A DNA stretch of 64,000 bases from an uncultured Clostridia bacterium. GTDB taxonomy: Bacteria; Bacillota; Clostridia; UBA1381. Of this stretch, positions 18,085 through 26,485 are shown piece by piece (position 1 is the stretch's first letter; the number at the start of each line of letters is the position of its first letter). The stretch covers positions 17,535-81,534 of the forward strand of contig CAKSSN010000012.1 of assembly GCA_934489015.1 (NCBI GenBank), read 5' to 3'. The translations under genes and the position numbers were made by a program. The notes beneath the pieces are model-generated. The model saw only the letters and a program-made list of their open reading frames with translations, had not been told where the DNA came from and ran no database searches.

Positions 18085-19078
18085 CGCCGAGCTGTATATG
18101 GAGGGCGAGCCTCTTTTTAATGACGCGCTCGAAAAAATGCAAAGCGGAGAATTTTCTCTTTCTCCGTCGTCAGTTATATCATATATCTCCGGCGAATTTT
18201 TCGGACAGGTTCATGAGCTGACCTATTACATAATTATGTTTTTCTGCATAGGCGCTGTCGGCGCGGTTATAAATCTTATGAATGACAGCTTCAAAATGCG
18301 CACGGGCGAAATGTCGTTTTTTGCTTGTTATGCGCTGTGCGCGGCAGCGGCGGTAAAGTGCTATACGGTCTGCCTTGAGTATGCCATTGACGTTATCGGA
18401 AGAATGACGGATTTTATAACGAAGCTTGCGCCGATGATAACAACGCTTGTTATAACGTCGGGTAAACCGGTTTCGGCGGGGGCGTTTCATCCGGTTTTGA
18501 TGTCGGCGGTTTACGTGGTGAGCATTGTATGTTCGGAGTGTATTGTGCCGCTTGCTTCATATTCGGCTGTTCTTTCTGTTGCAAATAATATAAGCGCGCA
18601 GGTGCAAATCGGCGGCGTTTGCCGCCTTATATCCTCGTGCGCAAAATGGATTTTAGCGCTTTCCTTTACGCTTTTTACAGGTATATGCGGCATATACGGG
18701 TTTTCCGCACCGGCGCTTGACGCGGTGAGTGCGAGAACGGTTAAATTTGCGGTTGGAAGTCTTATTCCGGTTGTCGGCAGCTTTTTGTCGGATACGCTTG
18801 AAACGGTTGCCGTAGGCAGTCAAATGATGAAAAATACAGTCGGCGGAGCAGGTCTTGCGGTGCTGTGCGTTATATGTGCCGTTCCGATGATAAAAATAGG
18901 TGCAATGGCGCTTATCGTGCGCATTTCATCTGCCGTTGTTGAGCCTGTAAGCGACAGCAGAATAAGCAGGCTTTTGAGCGATATAAGCGGCGCGGTTACA
19001 ATACTTTTTGCTATGGTTGTAACCGTTGCGGTGCTGTTTATGATTTGCATAAGTATTATACTTGCAGCAACGGCATAG
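18065..19078 (+). CDS. spoIIIAE: Stage III sporulation protein AE
   Basis: A 337-residue polytopic membrane protein with about seven hydrophobic segments. FITKLAPMITTLVITSG, VLMSAVYVVSIVCSECIVPL and FAVGSLIPVVGSFLSDTLETV are family hallmarks. Bacillus SpoIIIAE is near 400 residues with an N-terminal signal-like segment; here that region is missing and translation starts inside the end of spoIIIAD after GGAGGTG. It is considered the membrane channel component with AC and AD. Confidence 0.92.
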   Translation: MQSIYCSAELYMEGEPLFNDALEKMQSGEFSLSPSSVISYISGEFFGQVHELTYYIIMFFCIGAVGAVINLMNDSFKMRTGEMSFFACYALCAAAAVKCYTVCLEYAIDVIGRMTDFITKLAPMITTLVITSGKPVSAGAFHPVLMSAVYVVSIVCSECIVPLASYSAVLSVANNISAQVQIGGVCRLISSCAKWILALSFTLFTGICGIYGFSAPALDAVSARTVKFAVGSLIPVVGSFLSDTLETVAVGSQMMKNTVGGAGLAVLCVICAVPMIKIGAMALIVRISSAVVEPVSDSRISRLLSDISGAVTILFAMVVTVAVLFMICISIILAATA

Positions 19079-19089
19079 GGAGGATAACA

Positions 19090-19527
19090 ATGAAGCAATA
19101 TATGATAACCGTAATGGCGAGCGCTGTTTTATCGGCTCTTGCGCAGCTTGTTTCTCCCGAAAAATGGGTGAAATATATACGGATAATATGCGGAATAATG
19201 ATTATAAGCGTTATTGCCGCACCGATAGGGGAGCTTAGAAAAATTGATATTTTCGGCGATTATCCGGCTAAAGAGTCGCTTGATATGAATGCGCAGAAAA
19301 AGGCTGTTATTGAAGAAATGCAAAGCCGTGTTTCAGACGATGTTGAAAAGAGGGTATCCGATGAATTTTCGGAAAATATAAAAGCAGAGGTAAAGCTTAA
19401 AATAAACGACAATTACGAAATAGAGGGAGTTGACGAAATAAACATATGGGAAGCGGTGAAAAGAGAAAAAATACGTCAGCGGCTTTTTCAGGTTTATGCG
19501 CCGGAAAAAATTTTGTTTCACAATTAG
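19090..19527 (+). CDS. spoIIIAF: Stage III sporulation protein AF
   Basis: A 145-residue protein from ATG 19090, which follows AGGGAGGA; the frame is open further upstream inside spoIIIAE. Two N-terminal membrane segments (MASAVLSALAQLV, IICGIMIISVIAAPI) precede a soluble, charged domain, as in SpoIIIAF. Its last 82 bp overlap spoIIIAG in another frame, a longer overlap than elsewhere in this operon. Confidence 0.88.
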   Translation: MKQYMITVMASAVLSALAQLVSPEKWVKYIRIICGIMIISVIAAPIGELRKIDIFGDYPAKESLDMNAQKKAVIEEMQSRVSDDVEKRVSDEFSENIKAEVKLKINDNYEIEGVDEINIWEAVKREKIRQRLFQVYAPEKILFHN

Positions 19528-19865
19528 ATGAAATTTTTAAATCAAAGAATAAACAGCCGATAATTTTAATATTAATTATTGGTATGATTTTTATGATGCT
19601 GCCGAAGGGTACAAGGCAAAGCGGCAGTATGCGCGGCGAAGAAAAGAGAATTGAGCAAATACTTTGCGAAATTGACGGTGCCGGAGCAGTTTCGATTGCG
19701 GTTACATATTCAGCGCAGGATAAAAACGGATATTCTGAGGCAAAGGGGGCGGTTATTACGGCAGAGGGCGCCGGTGATGAAAAAATAAAAAATGAGCTTT
19801 CGGAAGCTGCGTGCGCTGCGCTTGATTTGCCGGCGCACAAGGTAAGAGTTTTTAAAAAGAAATAA
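19446..19865 (+). CDS. spoIIIAG: Stage III sporulation protein AG
   Basis: A 139-residue protein with a membrane segment (PIILILIIGMIFMMLP) and then the ring-forming domain with EEKRIEQILCEIDGAGAVSIAVTY and a hydrophilic end. The Bacillus protein is longer (around 229 residues). The only in-frame ATG before the membrane segment is at 19446 inside spoIIIAF, with its best SD (GAGGGAG) unusually far away, so expression may rely on coupling to AF. It forms the large ring of the sporulation channel. Confidence 0.85.
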   Translation: MGSGEKRKNTSAAFSGLCAGKNFVSQLDEIFKSKNKQPIILILIIGMIFMMLPKGTRQSGSMRGEEKRIEQILCEIDGAGAVSIAVTYSAQDKNGYSEAKGAVITAEGAGDEKIKNELSEAACAALDLPAHKVRVFKKK

Positions 19866-19923
19866 TCTCTTATAAGAGAAATTTAATTTTTATGCCGCAA
19901 AGGCGGCGGATAGGAGAAAAATT

Positions 19924-20520
19924 ATGATGATTTTAAAACGCAGGGAAATTGTTGCAGCCGCAATGGTTGTGCTTATCGGAATGGCGGGCTATTTAAACTG
20001 GCATTACCGCGACAGCATAAGCGTGAGGGATGGGGCAAGCTATATCGAAACGGGCAAAAAGCTTGGCGAAGCGCAGTATGTTATGAATAATGATGTTTCG
20101 ATCGATAAGGAAAAGGCACCGGACGCGGAGGATAAGGAAAAGAAAACGGAAGATAATTCTGCCGTACAAAGCAGCGATTATTTTGAAAAATCAAAGGCAG
20201 AGCGCGAAACGGCGCGTGCAAAATCGCTCGATGTGCTAAATCAGACTGCGGCAAACAAGGAGTTTGACACGGAAATCAGGAAGAAGGCGCAGGAGCAGAT
20301 TTTGAAAATTGCCGATGATGTTCAAAATGAAAGCAGCATAGAAAATGTTGCAAGAGCGAAAGGCTATGATAAAATTTGCGTTTACATTTCTGAGGATAAC
20401 GTTAATATTACTGTACAAAAGGACGAATTTACCGACGCTGACGCCGCAAAAATACAGGATATTGCAACACAACAGCTAAAAATTTTACCAAATAAGATAA
20501 AAGTGGTTGAAGTTAAGTGA
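19924..20520 (+). CDS. spoIIIAH: Stage III sporulation protein AH
   Basis: A 198-residue protein: N-terminal membrane anchor (REIVAAAMVVLIGMAGYLNW), a charged linker to about residue 80, and a C-terminal EscJ/PrgK-like domain with two alpha-beta-beta units (IENVARAKGYDKICVYISEDNVNITV). It faces the intermembrane space and binds the forespore SpoIIQ. It is the last gene of the operon; a separate promoter for the next gene lies in its 3' end. Confidence 0.92.
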   Translation: MMILKRREIVAAAMVVLIGMAGYLNWHYRDSISVRDGASYIETGKKLGEAQYVMNNDVSIDKEKAPDAEDKEKKTEDNSAVQSSDYFEKSKAERETARAKSLDVLNQTAANKEFDTEIRKKAQEQILKIADDVQNESSIENVARAKGYDKICVYISEDNVNITVQKDEFTDADAAKIQDIATQQLKILPNKIKVVEVK

Positions 20521-20535
20521 AAAATCTGTTATAAT
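20507..20535 (+). promoter_or_regulatory. Promoter of the Asp23-family gene
   Basis: TTGAAG (20507-20512), 17 bases, TATAAT (20530-20535). The -35 lies in the last codons of spoIIIAH, so the next gene can be expressed in growing cells independently of the sporulation operon. Confidence 0.65.
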
Positions 20536-20575
20536 ACTTATAGATAAATAAAGCTAAGCGGAAAGGATGTTAGTT

Positions 20576-21022
20576 ATGGATGAAATTTTTGACGATACAC
20601 GCGACGAAAGAGAAATTGTAAGTGCGGCCGAAAACGGCGGCAGCGTAAGAATTTCTCCGGAGGTTGTGTCAACAATTGCAGCAATAGCGGCAGAGGAAAC
20701 GGACGGCGTTGCATCGCTGTATGCAAGCTTCCCCGATACAATCGCGGAAAAGTTCAGTTCTAAAAAAAGAGGCGTTAAGCTTGAGATGACGCCAAAAACG
20801 GCTGTTGTTGATTTGTATATTGTGATAAAATACGGCTATAAGGTGCGCGAGGTTTCGGAGAGAATACAGGAGAGCGTTAAAAATAATATAGAAACAATGA
20901 CAGGGCTTTCGGTTCTCGGTGTTAATATTCATATTGAGAGCGTTGCTTTTGAAAAAAAGGTTGACGCACCTGAGCAAACTGCTGAGGAAAACAAAACCGT
21001 TGTGATTGACGACGGGGAATAA
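20576..21022 (+). CDS. Asp23/Gls24 family envelope-stress protein
   Basis: A 148-residue protein from ATG 20576, nine bases after GGAAAGG; an ATG at 20567 abuts the SD and is less likely. The family core is GSVRISPEVVSTIAAIAAEETDGV followed by VVDLYIVIKYGYKVREVSERIQ and LSVLGVNIHIESVAF. In Bacillus the YqhY homologue lies near spoIIIA and is linked to fatty-acid synthesis balance; a cytoplasmic or membrane-associated scaffold role is the family view. Confidence 0.9.
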   Translation: MDEIFDDTRDEREIVSAAENGGSVRISPEVVSTIAAIAAEETDGVASLYASFPDTIAEKFSSKKRGVKLEMTPKTAVVDLYIVIKYGYKVREVSERIQESVKNNIETMTGLSVLGVNIHIESVAFEKKVDAPEQTAEENKTVVIDDGE

Positions 21023-21042
21023 GTGACAGCTTTTTTATGATT

Positions 21043-21079
21043 GTGCGCCGCCTTGAAAATTTTTGTTTTCGGGCGGCAC
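21043..21079 (+). terminator. Terminator after the Asp23-family gene
   Basis: GTG(CG)CCGCC pairs with GGCGGCAC around an AT-rich loop and is followed by TTGTTTT. It lies 20 bp after the stop. Confidence 0.7.
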
Positions 21080-21129
21080 TTGTTTTGATAAAAATGTAGA
21101 GCGAAGCTTGGTGAAAATGAAAAATAAAT

Positions 21130-21168
21130 AGGGCTGCAAAAAAGTAAACTGACTTTTTTAGCAGCTCT
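21130..21168. terminator. Bidirectional hairpin downstream of priA
   Basis: AGGGCTGC, six A residues and GT pair with AC, six T residues and AGCAGCTCT in a long near-perfect stem. The T-rich arm suits termination on either strand, so it could end minus-strand transcripts arriving from priA. Confidence 0.5.
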
Positions 21169-21179
21169 TTGCTGATTTC

Positions 21180-21650
21180 AAAGGGGATAGGAAAAAAGCA
21201 TCGGAAGAGAGCAAACTGAGCCAAAACTTCAGTTTTGGGGTAGCCGAAAGAAAGTAATTCGAACCCGTCTGAAAAGGCATAATTTCGGCATATTTCAGTT
21301 TGTCGTCTTTGAAAGGCGCGAGCCTTCCGGCATCCTCCACACTAAAATCTATTCAAAATTCTGTCCTTTTCAGATCGTAGAATTTTGAAAGTGTGAATTT
21401 TTGGTTTTGTAAGGCAAAAACGGAGATAATCCTGGCGGATTATCGAGTATTTTAACACAGCAAAAGCGGAAATTCACCTTTCAAAATCGGAGTTCGGATT
21501 GCTTTTTTTCGGCTACTCGAAGGCGTACATGTGTACGCCGAGCGGCGAAGTTTGCCGATAGCAAGAAAAGAAATAATTCCATGAATTTTCTGCCTGCTAC
21601 AGTATTTATAAATGCGTGTTTTTTTCTTGCGATCCGGAGTTTTTTAACAT
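21180..21650. repeat. Palindrome-rich intergenic element, possible dispersed repeat or structured RNA
   Basis: There is no credible gene here. The stretch packs at least five inverted repeats: AAAACT/AGTTTT near 21223-21236, AAGGC/GCCTT (21313-21326), CAAAATTCT/AGAATTTTG (21354-21387), GATAATCC/GGATTATC (21425-21444) and the perfect 18-bp palindrome GGCGTACATGTGTACGCC (21522-21539). TTTCGGCTA/TAGCCGAAA near 21508 and 21231 also allows long-range pairing. I believe related Clostridial genomes carry similar copies between genes, but cannot confirm that here. Confidence 0.45.
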
Positions 21651-21653
21651 CCC

Positions 21654-24068
21654 CTACTGTATATGTATAGGATTTTTATCTATTATTACCGCAACGCTTT
21701 CAAATGACGGATTTTTTATGCAATGCTCTCTTGCACGCACAAGTCTGTCCGACAAATGAACATCGGGTCGGCATTTAATTAAAATCTGATAGCGGTATTT
21801 GTTTTTCATCTTTGAAACGGCGCAGGGAATAGGTCCGAGTACCGTAAAATCGCCCGTTCCGAGATGCTTTTTAAATTCTTTTGAACATTCGTCAACCGCA
21901 GAGCGCAAAACGCCGCTGAAGCCGATTAAAATAAGCTTGCAAAACGGCGGATACCAAAGGATTTTGCGCATACGTATTTCATCAGCGTAATACTTTACGA
22001 AATTGTGCTGAGCAGCCATAATAACCGCTTCATGTTCGGGCGAATACGTTTGTATCACGGCGCGGCCTTTTTTTTCTCCTCTTCCGGCTCTTCCCGTAAC
22101 CTGCTCTAAAATGTCAAACGTTCTCTCGCCGCTTCTGAAATCGTCAACGTTAAGCATTGTATCGGCGGAGATAACGCCGACAAGGGTTACATTTTCAAAG
22201 TCAAGACCTTTGGTTACCATTTGAGTGCCTATCAGAATATCTATTTTTTCCTTTTCAAAGCGGTCAAGTATTTTTTGGTGTGACTGCTTTTTGCCCGTTG
22301 TGTCAATATCCATTCTTATAACGCTCGCCTGCGGAAAAAGATTTTTAACCTCTGCTTCAACCTTTTCCGTGCCTGTCCCGAAATACCGTATATATTTACT
22401 GCCGCACGATGGGCAGACGGTATAGTTTTTAACCGTATGACCGCAGTAGTGACATTCGAGAGTGTCGCTGTGGCGGTGATATGTAAGAGATATGTTACAG
22501 TTCGGACAATGCACAACATATCCGCATTCGCGGCAGGAAACAAAAGTTGAAAATCCGCGTCTGTTAAGAAACAAAATTGTTTGCTCGCCGCGTTCGAGAT
22601 TTTTTTCTATTTCCTCTTTGAGAATGTTTGAAAACATTGACTTGTTTCCGCCTTTTAGTTCCTCACGCATATCCGCAATCGTAATCTGCGGCATTGAGCT
22701 TTTGTTAAATCTGCTTTTCATCTCAAGCAGCTGCGGCTCATTTGACTGTGCGCGAAAATACGTTTCAAATGACGGAGTTGCGCTGGCATAAATAAGAACG
22801 GCGTTATACTGCTTTGCACGGTACTCTGCAACCTCATGCGCCGAATAGCGCGGAGCTGTTTCCGATTTATATGTTTCGCTGTGCTCCTCGTCAAGAATAA
22901 TCACGCCTATATCGTCAAACGGTGCGAAAATAGCAGATCTTGCTCCGATTACTATATCAACGTCACCGGCGCGCATTTTGCGCCACTGGTCGTATTTTTC
23001 GCCGGGTGAGAGTGCACTGTGAAAAACTGCAACGCGGTCGCCGAAGCGCGCGCGAAATCTTCCGACGGTTTGGGGAGTAAGCGAAATTTCGGGTACCAAA
23101 ACCACAGCGCGCCTGCCATTGTCAATAACGCGCCTTATTGTGTTCATAAAAACCTCTGTTTTTCCGCTGCCTGTTACGCCATGAAGAAGAAAGGATTTAA
23201 ATTTGTTTTTTTCAATATATGGATTAATCGCGTCAACTGCGCTTTGCTGTTCCGGAGTCAGCGGCTTCGGAGTGTCGGGGCGCACATATGCTGTGTTCGG
23301 GTTTCTGTCCGTTTCAACAATCGTTTTTTCAAGAAAGCCTTTATCGCAAAGCGCCTTTACAATTGACGCATTGCAGTCTGAATATTTAGTCAGATCGGCT
23401 ACCGAAAGAAGCTGCGCCTGAGCAATAACCGAAAGAGCTCTTGCCTGCTTTGGCGCTTTTTTTTCAATATCAGAAGCTGCCTTAAGAGCTTCCTCCGTGC
23501 TTACGCAAAGCTTTACCGCAACGGCTGTTTTTTTGTTTACCGGTGACTTTTCGCTGAAGCTACGGCTTATTATTCCCGACTTTATAAGCTCGGATACAGC
23601 CTGCGCGCAGCCTGAGCCGACAGCGGCCGAAAGCCGCCCAGATTCCATTGTTCCGCCGGCAGACAAAAGCGTGTCCGAAATCAGCTTTTTTTTGCCCGAA
23701 AGAGAGGCGGTCTTTTTGAGAGTAAGCCATTCCTTTGAGCGAGCCGAAACACCGGACGGAATAACGGCGCTTACCGCTTCATTGAACGTGCAAAGATATT
23801 TTTCGCGCATGAATTTTACAACTCCGAGCATTTTTTCGTCAAACATTCTTCCGCACGGAGATTTGCTTTTTATTTCTTTGATTTTTGCGCTGTCAATGCC
23901 GGCGCTGCTTTTTATGCCTGTTACAAAGCCCTGTGTGGGCGTGTTTTTCGCGCCGAACGGCACCATAACGGCGTCGCCGACGGAAATATCCATATCATCC
24001 GGTATTTTATATGAAAGCAGCTTGTCAAGCGCTCTTGATTTATAGCATATTATAACTTCTGCATACAT
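21654..24068 (-). CDS. priA: Primosomal protein N' (replication restart helicase PriA)
   Basis: An 804-residue protein with an N-terminal 3' DNA-binding domain (VPFGAKNTPTQGFV), Walker A GVTGSGKTEVFM, the DEEH box in VIILDEEHSETYK, four CxxC pairs of the zinc domain (CRECGYVVHCPNCN to CPSCGSKY) and motif V/VI region with QVTGRAGRGEKKG. It reloads the replisome at stalled forks. It starts 2 bp after rpoZ. The coaBC gene often found between rpoZ and priA is absent here. Confidence 0.97.
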   Translation of the reverse strand: MYAEVIICYKSRALDKLLSYKIPDDMDISVGDAVMVPFGAKNTPTQGFVTGIKSSAGIDSAKIKEIKSKSPCGRMFDEKMLGVVKFMREKYLCTFNEAVSAVIPSGVSARSKEWLTLKKTASLSGKKKLISDTLLSAGGTMESGRLSAAVGSGCAQAVSELIKSGIISRSFSEKSPVNKKTAVAVKLCVSTEEALKAASDIEKKAPKQARALSVIAQAQLLSVADLTKYSDCNASIVKALCDKGFLEKTIVETDRNPNTAYVRPDTPKPLTPEQQSAVDAINPYIEKNKFKSFLLHGVTGSGKTEVFMNTIRRVIDNGRRAVVLVPEISLTPQTVGRFRARFGDRVAVFHSALSPGEKYDQWRKMRAGDVDIVIGARSAIFAPFDDIGVIILDEEHSETYKSETAPRYSAHEVAEYRAKQYNAVLIYASATPSFETYFRAQSNEPQLLEMKSRFNKSSMPQITIADMREELKGGNKSMFSNILKEEIEKNLERGEQTILFLNRRGFSTFVSCRECGYVVHCPNCNISLTYHRHSDTLECHYCGHTVKNYTVCPSCGSKYIRYFGTGTEKVEAEVKNLFPQASVIRMDIDTTGKKQSHQKILDRFEKEKIDILIGTQMVTKGLDFENVTLVGVISADTMLNVDDFRSGERTFDILEQVTGRAGRGEKKGRAVIQTYSPEHEAVIMAAQHNFVKYYADEIRMRKILWYPPFCKLILIGFSGVLRSAVDECSKEFKKHLGTGDFTVLGPIPCAVSKMKNKYRYQILIKCRPDVHLSDRLVRAREHCIKNPSFESVAVIIDKNPIHIQ

Positions 24069-24070
24069 TT

Positions 24071-24451
24071 TTATTCTGCTTCTGAACCGTCTGTGTGTGC
24101 AGTTTCGTTTTCAAGTCTTTTTCTTTCCTCGATTGCTTTTTTCTCTGCTTCCGCTTCAAGCTCATATCTGAGAGCTTCAAGGTTGAGGTCCGAGCTCGGC
24201 TCGGCTGAGGCTGTAAAAGCAGCTGCGCCGTCATGCATATATGTGCCCTCAAAAGCTTCGTCGCCGCGGCAGTACTGCACTCTGCCGTCCGCAATTTCCT
24301 GAACGGCGCGCGAAACCGGCTTAATTCCGTCTTCAATTTCCATTTCGCTGTTTTCGCCGATCATTCTTGCTCTTTTAGCAGCCATTGTAACGAGTGTGTA
24401 TCTGCTGTCCGCCTTCTTAGAAAGCTCACTTATTCCGGGTTTTATCATCAT
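24071..24451 (-). CDS. rpoZ: RNA polymerase omega subunit
   Basis: A 126-residue protein with the omega signature in KADSRYTLVTMAAKRARMI and IKPVSRAVQEIADGRV. The second half is a charged Glu/Ala-rich tail, longer than the usual 65-90 residue Firmicute omega. It assists beta' folding. It lies between gmk and priA, a standard Clostridial order, with an AAAGGAG SD. Confidence 0.92.
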   Translation of the reverse strand: MMIKPGISELSKKADSRYTLVTMAAKRARMIGENSEMEIEDGIKPVSRAVQEIADGRVQYCRGDEAFEGTYMHDGAAAFTASAEPSSDLNLEALRYELEAEAEKKAIEERKRLENETAHTDGSEAE

Positions 24452-24483
24452 AATAAAATCTCTCCTTTTTGATCTTGATAAAT

Positions 24484-25077
24484 TTATTTTTGCATTAAAA
24501 GCTTTTCAATTTTATTTCTGTCCGATTTGCATTTGTCCATTATATCCATAACATTTCTTACGCAGTCGGAGAGTCTATCGTTTTCAACTATGTAGTTATA
24601 TTTTGCAGCTTGCATAAACTCCCATTTTGCCGAGCTTATACGGTCGCTTATTTCCTCTTCGCTTTCACGTCCGCGTGACAGAAGTCTGCTCTTTAAAACC
24701 TCCATTGACGGCGGAACTATGAAAATCAAAACCGCCTCCGGAAGCAGTGACTTTACCTTTAAAGCGCCCTGCGGCTCTATTTCAAGCAAAACGTCCTTTC
24801 CGCTCTCAAGCTCCTCTTCAATTTGCGCTTTCGGAGTTCCGTAATAGTTGCCGTTATAAACAGCCCATTCGAGCATTTCACCGTTTTCCGCCATTTTCTT
24901 AAAGTGCTGCGGCGTGGTGTAATTATATGTTATTCCGGCAATTTCTCCTGCTCTTTGGTCGCGCGAGGTTGTTGAAACGCTGAGATGAATATTCCTCTTT
25001 TCTATCAGCTCTGCACAGAGCGTTCCCTTACCTGTACCGCTCGGACCCGATATTACGTATAAAATTCCCTTATTCAT
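24484..25077 (-). CDS. gmk: Guanylate kinase
   Basis: A 197-residue enzyme converting GMP and ATP to GDP and ADP. The P-loop is GPSGTGKG (11-18), with [11 protein letters not shown] and the GNYYGTP GMP-binding region. Length is normal. It overlaps the 3' end of remA by 8 bp. Confidence 0.97.
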   Translation of the reverse strand: MNKGILYVISGPSGTGKGTLCAELIEKRNIHLSVSTTSRDQRAGEIAGITYNYTTPQHFKKMAENGEMLEWAVYNGNYYGTPKAQIEEELESGKDVLLEIEPQGALKVKSLLPEAVLIFIVPPSMEVLKSRLLSRGRESEEEISDRISSAKWEFMQAAKYNYIVENDRLSDCVRNVMDIMDKCKSDRNKIEKLLMQK

Positions 25078-25321
25078 TTATACCGTTTTCCTCCTCAATT
25101 CTTCCGACAATGGTTTCCGGCTGCACGCTTGAGAGTATTATATGTCCGCTTTCGGCTATAATAACGGCTCTTGTTCGTCTGCCGTATGTAGCGTTTATCA
25201 GCATACCGTTGTCCTCACCCTCGCGGATAATTCTCTTTATCGGCGCCGAGTCCGCACCGACTATTGCAACAATTTTGTCGGCGCATACCATATTGCCAAA
25301 TCCAACGTTTATAAGCTTCAT
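25070..25321 (-). CDS. remA: RemA-like DUF370 regulator
   Basis: An 83-residue protein with the DUF370 pattern [27 protein letters not shown] followed by [23 protein letters not shown]. In Bacillus, RemA is a DNA-binding activator of matrix genes. In Clostridia it usually sits between yicC and gmk, as here. Confidence 0.95.
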   Translation of the reverse strand: MKLINVGFGNMVCADKIVAIVGADSAPIKRIIREGEDNGMLINATYGRRTRAVIIAESGHIILSSVQPETIVGRIEEENGINE

Positions 25322-25330
25322 GCTGTCCTC

Positions 25331-26209
25331 CTATTCGATGTTTTGTATCTGCTCTCGCATTTTTTCAAGCTCCGCTTTAAGCTCAACAACCATTTTTGAA
25401 ATAGACAGGTCGTTTGCCTTTGAGCCTATCGTGTTTATTTCGCGGTTTATTTCCTGAATGAGAAAATCAAGCTGACGTCCTGCCGGCTTGTCCGAGTCGA
25501 GAAGACCGTAATATTCCTCAAAGTGACTTGCAAGACGGACTGTTTCTTCATTTATCGCAACCTTATCGGCAAATATTGCAACCTCCGTAAGAACTCTTGC
25601 ATCATCAATTTCGCGCCCCTCAAGAAGCTCCTTTATTCTCTCGTAAAGTCTTGCCTGATAATCCGCAACAACGCGCGGCGCATTTTTGTCTATCTCCTGC
25701 GCAAGCGATTTCATATAATCAACTCTTGCCTTAAGGTCCTGATAAATTCTTGCGCCCTCTCTTGCTCTCATTGCCGAAAACGCTTCAAGAGCCTCAGTCA
25801 AAACCTCGCACGTGTCGCTCCACAGCTGCTCCTCGTCCTCGTCCTTTCTTTCGGCCTTGAATATATCGGGGAAGCGGCATACTCCCATTGTTGTTATATC
25901 GTCCGCAAGAGAAAATGTATCGCGCAGCTGCTTTGCCGCTTCAATATATCCTTGCGCAAGCGATTTATTAAGAATAATTTCACGGTCGGTATCGTCATAG
26001 CTTTCAATGCTTATAAATATATCAACCTTGCCGCGTGTTATGTATTCAGCGGCTTTTTTTCTTACCTTGTCCTCAAGGAACATCATTCCTCTCGGTACCT
26101 TTACGGAATAGTCGGAAAAACGGTGATTGACCGATTTTATTTCGGCGGAAATCTTTTTCCCCGAAAGTATTTTTTCGCATCTTCCGTATCCAGTCATGCT
26201 CTTTATCAT
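25331..26209 (-). CDS. yicC: YicC family endoribonuclease-like protein
   Basis: A 292-residue protein opening MIKSMTGYGR, with KSVNHRFSDYSVKVPR and ending in EINREINTIGSKANDLSISKMVVELKAELEKMREQIQN, the strongly conserved C-terminus. Family members cleave RNA in vitro and affect stress and small-RNA turnover. It is the first gene of yicC-remA-gmk-rpoZ-priA, with its own promoter at 26254-26281. Confidence 0.95.
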   Translation of the reverse strand: MIKSMTGYGRCEKILSGKKISAEIKSVNHRFSDYSVKVPRGMMFLEDKVRKKAAEYITRGKVDIFISIESYDDTDREIILNKSLAQGYIEAAKQLRDTFSLADDITTMGVCRFPDIFKAERKDEDEEQLWSDTCEVLTEALEAFSAMRAREGARIYQDLKARVDYMKSLAQEIDKNAPRVVADYQARLYERIKELLEGREIDDARVLTEVAIFADKVAINEETVRLASHFEEYYGLLDSDKPAGRQLDFLIQEINREINTIGSKANDLSISKMVVELKAELEKMREQIQNIE

Positions 26210-26253
26210 TTGTCCACCTTCCTAACTATAACTAAGCATAAATATACATTATA

Positions 26254-26281
26254 ATTATATCATATTTTTCGAAAAAGTAAA
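26254..26281 (-). promoter_or_regulatory. Promoter of the yicC-priA operon
   Basis: On the minus strand TTTACT (26281-26276), 16 bases, TATAAT (26259-26254), about 45 bp before the yicC ATG. Confidence 0.6.
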
Positions 26282-26376
26282 ACAGTTTTTAGTGAATATT
26301 TTTTTAATTTTTTTAAAATTTTTTATGCAAATTAACCAAAAACGTCAATTTTCAGCTTATTTTGAGGAGTTTTGCA

Positions 26377-26459
26377 TTGACAAAAGGCATGACAAATTAT
26401 ATTCTTAAAGAAATCTTAAGAAATTTATAAGCCAATTCTTAATAAAGCTGTGATATAAT
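26377..26459 (+). promoter_or_regulatory. Promoter region of the two-component system with helically phased TCTTAA repeats
   Basis: A TATAAT at 26454-26459 lacks a proper -35. Upstream, TCTTAA occurs at 26403, 26414 and 26437, so spacings are 11 and 23 bp, about one and two helical turns. Such phasing is usual for OmpR-family regulators, which bind direct repeats as dimers, and suggests autoregulation by the gene just downstream. A TTGACA at 26377-26382 could form a second, weaker promoter. Confidence 0.55.
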
Positions 26460-26485
26460 TAAATAAAAAAATACGGAGGTGCGAA

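Noticed and set aside
21158..21340. Short open frames on the minus strand in the priA-Asp23 gap
   Set aside because: They have no SD, run through hairpin arms, and have no recognisable domain; the DNA is better described as structured non-coding sequence.
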